A stretch of 64,000 nucleotides of DNA from Diphasiastrum complanatum (lineage: Eukaryota; Streptophyta; Lycopodiopsida; Lycopodiales; Lycopodiaceae). Location: contig CM055092.1 in the NCBI GenBank assembly GCA_029204225.1, positions 44,824,087 through 44,888,086 of the forward strand, in the 5' to 3' direction. A program made the position numbers and the translations under genes. Under the pieces are notes generated by a model. It ran no database searches and was not told the DNA's origin. It saw nothing but the letters and a program-made list of their open reading frames with translations. Numbering within the stretch: position 1 is the first letter of the stretch; every line of letters starts with the position of its first letter. Below, one piece after another: positions 10,021 to 23,560 of the stretch.

Positions 10021-11858
10021 AATAAGACTTCTTGAATATATTTCAGTGGCAATGAGAATACTTCTCAAGTTCACTTTGAAGATGTTAACAATGATTTTAA
10101 TGTAGAAGGAATCTTTAAGAAGTTTCGAGTGAACCAACATTGTATTGAGCTGCACTAGTGTCAGCAGGTACTAATTTTACATATTTTGTACTGTTTTGGT
10201 ACTATTTTTGTATCAGTGAAACTCTTTAATATGAAAGATTCGCACTACAAGAACTGATTGTAAAACAATTCCGATCCTACTGACTACCAAATTAGGTCTT
10301 TTATACTAAGTGTCACAATTTTATTTTAAAATCTACCAAAGTGACATCCCACAACATGGCCTCAAAGTCATTTACAAGTGGTAATTGTGCAAACTAGCTT
10401 GTGTAAATTTAGCACAAGTGTTTATTGTCGCCAGTTTTTATCACAAAAATTGCTTTTCACAAATTGACGCAATTTAACTAGAATGTCTTATCATTCTAGA
10501 ATTTGGAGAGCTCCCAGCAGCTTCACAACTTGCATGCTCGAGTGCTTTCCTTGAGTCTCTTTGTTTCGTCACTTGTATCTACCATTGACAGTTTCATCTT
10601 TGGTTTCTTGGCAGATTCTAACTTCTGGGAGGTCTGTATCCTCCATTTGCCTTTGGGTGTTTCCGTGGTTCTTCTCTCAGTTGAAGTCCCAGTCTCAAGG
10701 AAAACCTTTGATCTGCAGGTTACACAAACTTCGATTATCAACCTCAAGAGGGTGAACTCGTCATCAAAAAATTGGTGGTAGGAACAGATTTGAGGAATGG
10801 TTGGCGACGACAAGGAAACATGATAAGGGCTTGATGGAAGGGTGAAAAAACTGATAGTTCTACAGTTGCAGTCTTGGACCCTTGCAATGTCGAGCTTTGA
10901 CCACCACTTTCTGGGTGAGGAGCTCACTTCATTTTGCAGGTTCATGGTTGTCTTCATCTTTCTTTTTTTGCAGCTCTTTCTTTCGATCCATTACTTTTGG
11001 ATCTCTTTGGGCTTCATAGGAGGGGATTCAACTATCATTGCTCTAGAGAGTTTCTTTTGATCAATATCGATCTGACTCATTTGTCACTTAAGTTTTGTCC
11101 TTTCCTCCTCAGCTTATTTGCTTAATTTCTTATGTGTTCTAGCTGCTTCGCTTGCTTCTGTAGATCATTTTTTATTGAACAACCAATGTAGGTGGTAGTT
11201 GGTCTCCGCAGGACATCTGCAATGATCTATCAGCTGCTTCGGTAAGACTATCAAAAACTGGGAATTTCTCATAAGAACAGTAAACTAATGATAAACAAAT
11301 AGATGGAAGGAAGGGTGGTGGTGGTGACATCAGTAGATGGTGTGAATGATAGGAATGAGAATGGATGCAGATGTATGACAAGAGGTTGGTTGAAAGAAGG
11401 AGACTGATTTTCCAATGTTTGTGTTTCCCTTCCTAAAGGATCCTCGTTGTGGCTAGAGTACTTCTTCTGATTGAGTCTCTTTGAATTGCCCATCTGTCTT
11501 CTTAGCCTTGTCGTTTTCACATTTGACTTGTGACCTTGGCTGTCGATCTTGTTGATGTATTGGTTTACGATAAGTTCTTGTAGTACCAATCTTTCATATT
11601 AAAGAGTTTCACCAACACAAAAGTAGTACCAAAATAGTACAAAATATGTAAAATTAGTACCTGACACTAGTGCAGCTCAATACAGAGTTGGTTCACTCGA
11701 AACTTTTTAAAGATTCCTTCTGCATTAAAGTCATTGTTAACATCTTCAAAGTGAACTTGAGGAGTATTCTCATTACCACTGATCTATATTCAAGAAGTCT
11801 TATCATGTTATAGGTAGAAAGTACCTGCAAGTAGTACCAAAGTATCATACACATTAGA
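9960..11858. mobile_element. Fold-back element with ~300-bp inverted arms
   Basis: Left arm about 9960-10277 and right arm about 11566-11858 are reverse complements. The right arm read backwards repeats the left arm's ATAAGACTTCTTGAATATA, TTCACTTTGAAGATGTTAAC, GCTGCACTAGTGTCAG and AAACTCTTTAATATGAAAGA with scattered differences. The 1.3-kb interior has short open frames (for example 10503-10781 plus, 10523-10957 minus), none recognised. Long arms with a non-coding centre fit a non-autonomous Mutator-like or fold-back transposon. The termini and target duplication could not be fixed. Confidence 0.65.
10347..10411 (+). repeat. Dispersed 65-bp repeat, copy 1
   Basis: CCCACAACATGGCCTCAAAG through GTGTAAATTTA; nearly identical to 16747-16811. 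It lies inside the fold-back element. Confidence 0.7.
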
Positions 11859-11880
11859 GGAGTTCTCAATATCAAAAAGA

Positions 11881-12376
11881 CCCTTTAAGGAATGCCATGC
11901 AGGATAAAAAAAAATACCAAATTAAAAAAAAACACTATTGCTTATTTGCTTGGCCCCACCACTCCCGAGGCCTCCCCAACTCCCAATGATCTAACCATGG
12001 TGTCTACAGTCATAGTTAACAACTCTGAACTATTCACAGTCTAACTTGTCAAAATTCGAAAATACATTCCATCCATTGGATCTAGAATATGACTGCCATC
12101 CCCAAATTCAAATCAGGGAAAATAGCAAAATGTATGAATATGCATTCCCTCCACTGGAATGAAAATTTGAACGCCATCTCCAAATATGGACACCATTCAC
12201 ATTGGACAGAGAATATGAGCACCATTTCCAAAATGTATGAATATGCATTCCCTCAACAAGAATGAAAATATGAGTGCCATCTCCAAATGTGAACGCCTTC
12301 TCCACATCGGACTGAAAATATGAGCGCCATCTCCAAATTTGAATCAAACAGAGCATATAATATAGTAAAAGATAAG
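11881..12376. repeat. Non-coding stretch with ~50-bp minisatellite
   Basis: From about 12060 to 12350 a degenerate unit containing GAATATGAGCGCCATCTCCAAATTTG recurs about five times (anchor CCATCTCCAAA near 12172, 12219 as a variant, 12276, 12325). The open frames on the minus strand follow the repeat. No gene seen from 11881 to 12060. Confidence 0.55.
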
Positions 12377-12745
12377 TGTTGTGTCATCAATGTAGTATAG
12401 AGGTTCGTCGCTGGGAGCGGCAACCTCGCCTTCACCTACATAGCAAGAAGAGAGAGTGATAAGTTCCAAGTAGCAAGAGGCTTGGGAGGCCCAAACTATT
12501 CGATCGCTACTTGGAGAGAGATCAGCAGAGCAAAGTTCCTCTTGACAAGTCAAGACCAAAACCTTTTAAAACCCTTTATTCATAGACTAACAAGGTAACA
12601 CATAGCTGAAAAGTATACAGGACTAAAAAAGCACCATAAAGCAAAACATATCTCAAGACATCCAGCTGATACCTGCCACCATCCCACCACACAAAGCCAC
12701 ACAAGTTAATATAGTGAGAAAGGCACGTGTCAACGTTGAATGTCA
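12377..12745 (-). mobile_element. Gypsy LTR fragment or solo LTR
   Basis: Reverse complement of the LTR at 20.5-21.4 kb: it shares GCTACTTGGA, GCCTCCCAAGCCTC-like text, GGTTGCCGCTCCCAGCGACG and the end GACACAACA. It carries only short (TC)4-5 tracts where the other LTR has about 100-bp tracts. The inner end at 12377 is set by TGTTGTGTC; the outer end is uncertain. Confidence 0.55.
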
Positions 12746-13374
12746 GTTGTTATCCATGTACAAAATACGTTAAGCTAAACTAATCAGCTTGCAAAGTGTA
12801 AAATAAAGTTTACTGTAGTCCAATCTTCCCTTTCTAGTTTTTTCTTATGAGTACTATGTCAACACCATGCAAGCACCGTATCAAAGCATCCACCATACTA
12901 ATCAGTTTGCTGGTTTTTGGTCCGTGTTGTTAAATAAAATACATTACGCATTTGAAAACAAGCCAAAAGAGCATAGCTAATAATGAGCGTTAAGCGGTTT
13001 GTACCGGTACATGAGTTTTGTGGCAAATCCATGCCATCCCATCACTCTTGTCTATAAACTGACAATGTATGGTGCTCGTGACTTCTTGAGAAAACCCATG
13101 CTATACAAGAGTCTGCAAACCTTACTTACCGTTCTTACAATTTTAAATCATATTAGTACTTTAAGACATTACCCGAGAAGTGCAAATAAACATTTGCGTA
13201 AGCCTATTCATACTAAGACCGGGGCAGATCCTAGATAGTAATCAAGATGTTTTTAAATCTTGCTTATACTTTGTGTATATCACTATAAGGGATCAAAAAC
13301 TAGTAATATCACTTCTTATCATCATTCACACGTGTGAACTTATTGTACCACAGATATTTTTGTTATGGCTTCAA
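12746..13374. other. Non-coding stretch
   Basis: No gene or recognised domain. A palindrome TTCACACGTGTGAA-like motif (ttcacacgtgtgaac) occurs near 13327, just before the gag start at 13375, suggesting the last part is leader of that Copia element. Confidence 0.4.
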
Positions 13375-14205
13375 TTGAGTCTATTTGTTGGAAGTTTCTG
13401 AAAGACTTAATTCTTCAAATTATTTTTTGTGGAAAGTAAGGACGGAGTCTATCTTAATAATCCAAGATCTTATGGATATAGTGTTGGGTAATGAGGAGGA
13501 GCCTCAAAATCCACAAGGTTCAAGAAGAGGTCTAAAATTTCCTTACACTGCTTGAAAATGAATGTCTCTAATGAGTTGCTTGAAGAAGTAGGTGGTTGTA
13601 CTTCTGCACAAGAGGCATGGGAGATCCTTCAATCTATTTATGAGTCTAAGAACACCAGAAGAGGATTGACATTTAGAAATTAGATTCAATATTTCCAAAG
13701 GAGAGGAGGGAGTGCACAATCTATTGTTCTAAGAGTCAAAGACTTGAATAGAGAGTTGTCTTGCATTGGTCATGGCATAAAGGAGAATGAACTTGTTCAA
13801 ATTATCATGAATGAATAAGATAATGATTATGCTAATATTGTTCAATCCTACTCCATTTTGGGTAATCTTCCTACCATTGAAGACTTACAAGGAGTTCTAG
13901 TGGCCAAGGATTGTAGGAAGGACTACATGCTTCACAGGCTTGGGAGCATGCAGATTTAGGATGATGGAGACGAGGCTATGTTCATCAAAGGCAAGGCAAA
14001 GAGGAGCAACAAGGATTAGCCCAAGGAAGGTGGAGACACATCGTCAACTCCATCCTCAAGCAAAGTCAAAACTAAGAAGGATAAAAGCAAGATCAAATGC
14101 TTTTATTGTGGCAAGATGGGCCACTATGCATCCAAATGTTTCAAAATAATGAATGCACAATCTCACCAAGCAAATGTTGTTGATCAAGAGACCTAGGAGA
14201 ATGCA
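13375..14205 (+). pseudogene. Copia gag, dead
   Basis: ATG at 13375 gives MASIES..., then after a one-base frameshift SERLNSSNYFLWKVRTES, the Copia gag N-terminus. The frame continues through EEVGGCTSAQEAWEILQSIY and RVKDLNRELSCIG to a perfect zinc knuckle (CFYCGKMGHYASKC, about 14098-14140). Several in-frame stops (after PYTA, after TFRN, at NE*DN, at MQI*DD) kill it. It is cut at about 14205 by Gypsy sequence on the opposite strand. It is closely related to the gags at 52.2 kb and 62 kb. Confidence 0.8.
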
Positions 14206-14900
14206 GAATCTTTGAAGATGTCTTTATTCTCATTAGTAAGAGGTGAAGTTCCATGGTCCGCATATATCATAGCCAGTGCCTCCCGCTTTGTGGTTGAATA
14301 GGTTATCTCTGAATCACTGAGCTGTCGGCTAGCAAAATGGATTGGGAAATCCTTTTTGTGTTCGGTTGGCTGGGTTAAGACTACCCCCACTACATACTTT
14401 GATGCATCTGTATGCACATGAAACTTGATGGACCAATTGGGAGGTCTTAATATCGATGTTTACACCAGTATATCTTTAAGTTTTTGGAAAGCCTATAGCG
14501 CTTCTTCCATCCAATGTGGTTCTGTTGTGAGCTTGTAGATTGGTTGTGCTAACTCCACAAAGTCTAATATGAAGATCCGATAGTAGTTAGCATGACCCAT
14601 GAAAACATAAACTCTGTGGATCATTCCTGGTGGTGGCAGATCAACAATGATCCTTATCTTGGACCCGTGTCTTGAGACTATGTGGCCAAGAATGAGGCCA
14701 TGTGTCACCCAAAATTGACACTTCTCTGGGTTCAAGGATATCTGATATTCGTGGCATTTCTTCAGCACATTTCCCAAATTGGATAAGTGCTTAGAGTTAG
14801 GTCCGTGCACGCACAAATCATCCAAGAAGATCTTCAGAAATTTTTGCAAATATTCTTTGAATGTCGCCTTGAAGATCATGAGCCACTGCATACGCGGATC
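14193..14900 (-). pseudogene. Gypsy RT C-terminus and RNase H
   Basis: Right to left: an RT frame (14493-14891) with FLKIFLDDLCVHG, where FLDD is in the place of the catalytic YVDD and keeps both Asp. Then SLNPEKCQFWV, ILGHIVSRHG and GHANYYR, all typical Gypsy RT text. After a break comes RNase H (14193-14417) with HTDASKYVVGVVL, FASRQLSDSE and STTKREALAM. The N-terminal RT is missing, replaced at about 14898 by a Copia RT on the same strand. No integrase follows on the left. Confidence 0.85.
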
Positions 14901-16740
14901 TCAGGCGAATTGATGTATGTTTGACTATCGGTGAGAAACTATCAGTGTAGTTGATTCCATACTTCTGTGAAAATCCTTTAGCAACCAACTTTGCTTTGTT
15001 TCTGATGTTCTCTCCATCAGGACCTGTTTTGATCTTGTAGATCCACTTGCATTTGACTAGTTTCCTTCCATCAAGAATAAGTGCAAGTGTCCATGCATTG
15101 TTCTTATACATGGATGACACTTCATCCTCCATTGCTTGAATCCATCGATCTTTATTTGGTCCATCAACAGCTTCTCCAAATATGTGAGGTTCGTGAGAGA
15201 ACCACAAAGTTCGATGGCTGTATGAAAAACATCTTGACCATACCTTTCTGGTGGTTCTCGTTGTCTGTCAGATCTTCTCACAGGTGGTTTCGAGTTCAAT
15301 TCTATAGGTTTCAAGTTCGATTCTAATTCGAGCTCATCTGCTGGAATTCGAACTGGTGACTCGAGTCTGTTAGGCACTCGATCTTGATCTCCCTCTGAAT
15401 CTGGTGATTCTCTTTCATCTTTTGTTTGTTTTCCTTCTGTCGTCGTTGGTAGCTCATAATAGTTTTTGAGAATTTCATAGCCAACTAAATCACTATCTGC
15501 TATGTATTTTGACTTATTGAATTTAACATCTCAAACAATTCTTATTCTGCCAGTTTCGGGTACATAGACACAATAGTATGACGAATTTAACTCAAATCCT
15601 ACTAGAAAATCTTGTTCTGTCTTTTCATCAAGTTTCTTTCTCAGCTTGTCTAGTATGTGCATATACACTGCGCATCCGAATGTTCGAACATGTACAACAC
15701 TTGGCTTCGACTTCCACTATATTTCATGAGGAATTTTATCCGGTATTCGAGATTTCAGAATACAATTCTGAAGATAATTCGATGTAGCCACTGCTTCTGT
15801 CCACAACTGTTTTGGTGCTTTCGCATGACCCATCATACACCTAGCAGCTTCCATCAGTGTACAATTTCTTCGTTCAGCTATGCCATTGTGCTGAGGTGTG
15901 TATGATGCAGTCTTAGTATGCATAATACCTTGATCAAAATATAAGCTTTGAATTTGTTGGAAATGTACTCACCTCCACAATCTGTGCGAATCTGCTTCAA
16001 CTTATTATCTGTCTACTTCTCAACCCAATTCGTATACTCAACGAATTTTTCAAAAGCTTCAAATTTTGTGTGGATAAAGTATACTATAGTGAACTTGTTG
16101 AAGTCATCAATAAACGTAATGAAGTACTTTGCATTACCCAACAACAATACTCTGAATGGTCCACAAATATCTAAATGCACGATTTCAAGTACCTTATTGC
16201 TTTATAAACATCCTTACTGAAAGGTGTTCTAGTCATCTTGCCTTTAAGACAGTATTTGCATGTAGATCGAATATCTCTTCTTTTGATTTCGACTCCTTGA
16301 ATTCTCTGCCTTTTGTTGGCTTGGTACAAGGCTTCCATGTTCATGTGACGTAGCCTCTTGTGCCACAACATATTTGTTGATTCCTGAGTTTGATTGACTT
16401 ATTCGATTCTGGTTCGAATGTTCAAGTGATATATTTTCCTTCTCTGTTGCATTTAGCAACCAGGTTATCAGTATCTTCCTTGAACAACTTACAAGAGTTC
16501 TTTGTGAAGGTTACTGACATGCCTGTATCGACTATCTTAGCTACGGATAGAAGATCTTTATCAAGAGTAGGAACATAGAGAACTTCCTCCAGTTTCTTCG
16601 TGTCCAGCCATAGTACACCAATTCCATCAACTACGTATTTAGAATCGTCTCCAAGTATAATTAATCTTGAATAGTTCATCTTCTTGTACTCAGACAATAT
16701 TTTTTTCAAAGAATAAGGTATCCTATGCTTTTGGCATGTG
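14898..16740 (-). pseudogene. Copia pol (protease end to RT start), fragmented
   Basis: In minus order: protease tail (16422-16769 frame; EEVLYVPTLDKDLLSVAKI), GAG-pre-integrase (WHKRLRHMNMEALYQ, CKYCLKGKM), integrase end (SYTPQHNGIAERRNCTLMEA, around 15717-15923), proline-rich linker (PPVRRSDRQREPPERYG), and RT start (KCKWIYKIKTGPDGE, KAKLVAKGFSQKYG, SFSPIVKHTSIRL). Frameshifts and stops separate these parts. It is truncated in RT by the Gypsy RT at about 14898, where one frame crosses the junction (14818-15207). Confidence 0.85.
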
Positions 16741-16746
16741 TGACTC

Positions 16747-16811
16747 CCACAACATGACCTCAAAGTCATTTACAAGTGGTAATTGTGCAAACTAGCTTGT
16801 GTAAATTTAAC
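16747..16811 (+). repeat. Dispersed 65-bp repeat, copy 2
   Basis: Nearly identical to 10347-10411 (about 2-3 differences). It sits exactly at the edge of the truncated Copia pol. Confidence 0.7.
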
Positions 16812-16942
16812 ACTTCCTGATGAGAATCGCTTAAGTCAGAATTGCAAATTTCATTGGTATAATTTTAATAAGAAAGTGTCTTGGTAATATACGTTTGTAA
16901 AGTTACATTTATTATTAATGATAATATACCCGAAATGAAATT

Positions 16943-16975
16943 AAACTGAATTTTTTTTAAAAAAAAATTCAGTTT
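16943..16975. repeat. Perfect 16-bp inverted repeat
   Basis: AAACTGAATTTTTTTT, one A, then its exact reverse complement. It lies 4 bases upstream of the open frame of the Gypsy gag remnant. Confidence 0.85.
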
Positions 16976-16978
16976 TAC

Positions 16979-17680
16979 TTGCACAAAGATGATGTTCTAG
17001 TGACAAGGGATACAGAAATCCGTCCGACATCACCAGGAAGTGATGACACGGAAATCCAACCGGCATCACTAGATAGTGATGAGGCACTCAACTCTAATAA
17101 ATTATTGCACACTTTGGGCAAAGCGGTACTGGAAATTCACCAAAGTAATAAGCAACGCGATAACCAAATCCAGAACCTTTTTAACAAATTACAAGCTATA
17201 ACCTCAACTAACTTGGGCTACCAACCAGAAGTATTTTTCAGCAATAAAAAATTCAAGCGCTTGGAAGTTGTTGAGAACTAGGTTAATCATTGGTCAAGCT
17301 ATTTTAGCTTGCACAACGTCCTAGAGGATAAGCGGATATCCTCAATTCTATTGTTTCTAGAAGGCAAGGCCTCCTCATGGTGGATGAAACTTTCCACAAA
17401 ACTGGTGACTTGGGTTGGATTCCTAGCGGAATTCCATAAAGCTTTCGTCACGATAGATGATTCTGAGTTATATGTCCATTTTATAGACTACAAAATGGGC
17501 AACCGATAATTGGACACTTATGTCCAAGAGTTCTTGGATTCTTTGGCCAAGGTGCCATTGTTTGATAGGAAGTTGGCGCAGTGGCAGTTCATCTTTGGAC
17601 TGCCAACTAATTATCAAAATAACTGTTAACGGACTATCTATGTGGCCAAGGCCTATGATAGCACCGTTGTTGTACAAGAT
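16979..17680 (+). pseudogene. Gypsy gag fragment
   Basis: Three consecutive open stretches broken by stops read as one Gypsy-type gag: an Asp/Ser/Pro-rich N-terminus (TSPGSDDTEIQPASLDSDEA), a helical stretch, then the Retrotrans_gag core with LFLEGKASSWWMKL, FLAEFHKAFV, TYVQEFLDSLAKVPL and FIFGLPTNYQNN. Stops occur near 17279, 17507 and 17628. No primer site or LTR is visible next to it. Confidence 0.7.
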
Positions 17681-17689
17681 TTCAGTGTA

Positions 17690-18840
17690 TTAGCATTAGC
17701 TTCAACACGAGTTAGAGAGAGAAAGCTAGAGAGATAACAAGCAAATAGTTTAGATCCAAAATGGCATGAGGTAGCTACAAAACTTTGGTTCTTCATCATT
17801 GATTGTGAGGATAGCTACACATATTTATGGAGTTTGAGGTAATGACAACTAAAGTGACATCTAGAGTCTATGTGACATTTGTCACTTGCCATGCATGAAA
17901 TTCTACCAACTTTTTACAAGTGTACTAGTTCTAACTAACAAAGTACAAATCATCATGCATGTGTCCATTACACTTTGTGCATGCCTTGCATGTCACTATG
18001 GGTCACTTACAATTAATGCATGTGAATTGGCACGAGTTTCTACAAGCATGAATTTGCCAATTCTATGTCTACAAACTATATGCACGTTGTATTCTTCAAT
18101 CCAGACATTCATAGCCATGTAGCTCGAGTTCTATGTAGGCCAAACTTGGCATTTTGCATTTACGAGCTACATACTTGCCTGGTACAACATTTGTAGCAAG
18201 CCAAGAAATCAAAATGGATTTGTTTTTCCAATTTTAACAAGTTGTGCCAAGAAATCTCTCATTTGTTTGTTTGGGGTACTGCAAATCACACTAGATAGTG
18301 TCTAGTACTGCCATTTGGAGTTTTGAGACTTCATACTTTTCAGATTACTTTTTTTTGTTTGTTTGAACGATCACTCACTTTGAAATCTTTGCAAAGAGGA
18401 GGCAGCATAGCTGCCGCGCCGAAGTGAAAAATCTAGAATATTCCCTCTGAAAATTCTTATATTCTCTCTACTTTTCATTCTGATCCATACTGATATCAAA
18501 TCAACACACTCGAGCTAAAAAAAATCCTAACGGTCGTACAACCAGCGTGCCGAACCGGTATCGTATTTCCGTACCAATATCGGATCAATGCGCGTGATCC
18601 CAAGAAGATCCTGAGTGATAGTACACTCGTGCACTGAACCGATATCAGGTGTACAATGCATATGGTCCTTGATGATCCTAGGGTAAGATGTCCTAGATAT
18701 CCATGATAATATATCTTGATTCTCCTTCAGTACTTGTCCAAAGAATAAAATTAACCTAGTTAAATATGAATTACCAACTTAGATAAGGAATAAAACTTAG
18801 TTAAATCTGAATTACCAACTTAGATAAGGAATATGAATTA
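17690..18840. repeat. Non-coding stretch with a 41-bp tandem duplication
   Basis: No recognised gene. 17690-18240 could be a degraded LTR (TATA-like catatttatgg near 17820) but termini are not visible. At 18751-18832 a 41-bp unit (TAGTTAAATMTGAATTACCA, then ACTTAGATAAGGAAT) occurs twice in tandem. Confidence 0.4.
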
Positions 18841-18845
18841 CCTGA

Positions 18846-20409
18846 AAAGCTGCCAACCACCATATATCATTTTCGGACTGGACACTAAATCTAAAGTCTC
18901 CTTGGTCCACTATTTGTGATAGTGCACCATTCATGATTGTTATACTAACTCTCTCCATCTTCTGCCCTTCACAATCTCTGACTCATCTAACTTAAGTACT
19001 ATGATTATTTTACCATTCACCTGTTCTAAGGTTATATCATAAAATGTGACCATGTATGTTAACAAGTGATTTAGATCAACAAAGAAGTTGTTTGATGAAC
19101 TATATGATATGGATCTTCCATCCATTTCATACACTTCCTTAATATGAAATGGGGTACCAATGATTTTATGCATACTTATGTTCAATGTATTCCTCTCCGT
19201 TTTCAAGTGATATGACCTAGGGATAGGGAATTTTCTAATTCAAACTTGCTTAAAAGCATCTCTAATAAGTTGAAATATTGTTGAATATGTTTCTCTGCTA
19301 ATACCAGCAAAATCATGGGCACCCTGAACTATAGTCTTATTTAAATTTTTTTAAATGTCCAGCATCAAAGACTCAGCAATTTCGGACTTTACATTGGAAC
19401 TCCTATTGTTCATCATGATACACTCAGTGGATTTGCCTGTCAATATTGAGCCCAATTGTTGATTTCACACGTGTGGATTGTCCACAACATGTACTTGTGA
19501 TCTCCTAAGGTGTGTAGATGCACCAAGATCACAAGTACATGTTGTGGATAATCCACACATGTGAAATCAACATTGGAACTCCTATTGTTCATCATGATAC
19601 ACTCAATGGAATTGCCTGTCAATCTGGAGCCCAATGACATTCCAATTGATGCATTGTCCTTTATATTTTGATGAGCTACTAATGCAAATATGCAAAAAAA
19701 CCAGATAGTGAGCATAACAGCATAGTAGCTGAAATAAAGCCATATGTCATTAATCAAGCTACAAAAAATCAGAGTATGCTTACTTGAATGCTTGAATTAT
19801 CCTATTTCGATAACCTCCTTTTGAAAGGGTCTGAATATCCTTGCAACTTTGCCGCTTTCGCTTCTTACTCCTAGCCTCTTCTTTCTTAGCCTCTTCCACA
19901 CCCTTCCGTAATTGCAAGTTTTCCATATGAATAGATTGTAAGATTGATCGCATTTGATCTAGTTCTGATTTGATATCGAACCTTGTCTTTTGTCATGATT
20001 CATTAGTTCTTTTAAGTTATTTATTTTCTTCTAAAGTCTTTTGGACTTGACAATCTCTTTTTTGATAAAAAGAGGATATGCGTATCAACCCACATTCTAA
20101 AAAGTGAATTTTTTTCATGAAAAATTGATTTTCATAGTTTTGCAATCTCTCACAATATCCTAGTAATCCAGTATGCCCATTGCATATCCATGTTACTAGA
20201 TTAGTTATTGAAGAGAATGTGGGATGCGTCAATGTGCTAGGATCTTGAGGATACAATGTTCTGTCAATCCACAAATCCAAGTCCTTCTTTCCTTCTGCCC
20301 TATAACGGGAACGATCATCAACATATATTAGAACTCCTTTGCCTCCTCGTCTCCGTATAGGTGCCAAATCATTAGGGATTTCCAAATGTAAATAATATAA
20401 TGTCGCCAT
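18846..20409 (-). pseudogene. Unclassified transposase-like family, copy 3
   Basis: Right to left the minus strand gives an N-terminal block from the ATG at 20409 (DLWIDRTLYPQDPST, then GLLGYCERLQN), a middle block (19440-19757; LVAHQNIKDNASIGMSLGS), a block across 19260-19420 (KSEIAESLML, GAHDFAGISRETYSTIF) and a C-terminal block (18940-19206; QVNGKIIIVLKLDESEIVKG, then IWWLAAFQ followed by a GTAATT donor). All four blocks line up in order with the copies at 43.0 and 54.3 kb, including the splice donor after the WLxAxQ motif. A one-base loss near 18950-18960 breaks the frame, a stop lies in the middle, and a 114-bp hairpin with a 65-bp duplication interrupts it. Family not recognised. Confidence 0.6.
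19392..19635. repeat. 114-bp hairpin between 65-bp direct repeats
   Basis: 19392-19456 and 19571-19635 are near-identical direct copies (about 4-5 differences). Between them, 19457-19570 folds on itself: about 46 bp starting GTTGATTTCACACGTGTGGA pairs with GTGGATAATCCACACATGTG... at the other end, loop about 22 bases. It interrupts transposase-like copy 3. Confidence 0.8.
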
Positions 20410-20531
20410 CAGATAAAACAAGACAAAACAAAACAGTACAAAACAAAATAATACAAGACAAAACAAAGTACTTATTGTTGTGGGTATTTCCTGCACAATA
20501 ATGAACAAGTGGGTCCCACCACTTAAAATAC

Positions 20532-21379
<848 letters not shown>

Positions 21380-21380
21380 G

Positions 21381-21398
21381 TGGTGTCGTTGCCGGGGA
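21381..21398 (+). promoter_or_regulatory. Gypsy primer-binding site
   Basis: TGGTGTCGTTGCCGGGGA, one base after the LTR end; a form of the TGGCGCCGTTGCCGGGGA site common in plant Gypsy elements. Confidence 0.7.
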
Positions 21399-22380
<982 letters not shown>

Positions 22381-22439
22381 CGACATTCTAGTGCTGAACT
22401 ATGGAGACCGCCCTTGTAGGATTATAGAAATTAAAAAAG

Positions 22440-23499
22440 TCCTCTGATGAAACAATCCGAGACTACACCTATCAGATCTACCATCTAGTGAAGGATTGTG
22501 ATCCCCCGATTTTCCAACAAATCATCATGGCAAAATACTATGCCGGAGTGCCCAAAAGGATCAGATATGATATGGAAGAGTTAGCATCCTATGCGTCGCT
22601 TGCACAACTTTGTAAGGATGTTGTTTTGATGGAAATATCACTCGGGAAGAAGGATTCTCCCTATCTAGATGAGGAATCAAAAGAACAAAGGTCGACAACG
22701 AGCGATGATCCAACAAGAATGGAACCACATGCAAGGCAACAAAGTGCAACGGAAGACCAAGAACCTTGCACTTCAATCTGTCAGCAAGCTTATGCTCGTT
22801 CTATTAAGTTTTTTGAAAAGGACGAATGTAACTTCTGCTTTGGAGATCATCCAAGTACTAGGTGTCCAATCAAGAATCTGTGCTTATCAAAAGGACAAAA
22901 TACAGAGCAAAAAGTTCGTCGATAACAAGATCTAGCGGTTCAACGGTCAGAAGCATAATCAAGCCAACAAGGAGCTCACCAGAGGGATGGATGTCAGATT
23001 GATCCATCTAAATCACGAGTTTCTTCAACAAACAATGGCAAGGTAGAAGTTTTGGTAGATCCTCTTGTATGTCATCGAACATAATGGAGGACCATAACAG
23101 CCTACCAGTCTATTTTGTGGAAGATCCAAAGGGAAATCTATTACCAGTGTATGTCTATCAACTTAGAGGCGATGGCATACTGCACTCAGTTAGGTGCTAT
23201 GGATGTGGAGGAAAACACCGTAGTGCTGAATGTCCACATCAAGGGGATCCATCAACATTTGATCCCTCGTGTTCACAATGTGAAATTCATCATCCATGCC
23301 GAGATTGCCTGATGAGAAATTCACAAATAGCTAGGAGGCATTTGGCCTATGTAGACCGACATGCACCTGTGGTGACCCTTCCACCTCAAACGCACTATAA
23401 AAGAAAAATCTTGGTGCCACCGGGTTATGAAACAAGTGACGAAGAGAACAATCTGGCAAAAGTCCCAAAGTACGCAAAGATACCTTTGGGAAGACAAAT

Positions 23500-23530
<31 letters not shown>

Positions 23531-23560
23531 ATGAATGGTACACAACTTCTTCATTGTACA
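22440..23560 (+). pseudogene. Gypsy-type gag with two zinc knuckles
   Basis: From about 22440 the frame reads DETIRDYTYQIYHLVKDC and AKYYAGVPKRIRYDM, typical of a Retrotrans_gag region, then a knuckle CNFCFGDHPSTRC (CX2CX3HX4C, near 22830-22870) and a stop at 22923. A second frame (23069-23629) has CYGCGGKHRSAEC and a Cys/His cluster CSQCEIHHPCRDC, then runs into a short (TC)n tract near 23502-23530. Two frames and a stop mean it is broken or uses a frameshift. Protease not seen. Confidence 0.6.

Noticed and set aside
10503-10957. Captured host gene inside the fold-back element
   Set aside because: Overlapping frames on both strands, none with a recognisable domain or clear splice structure.
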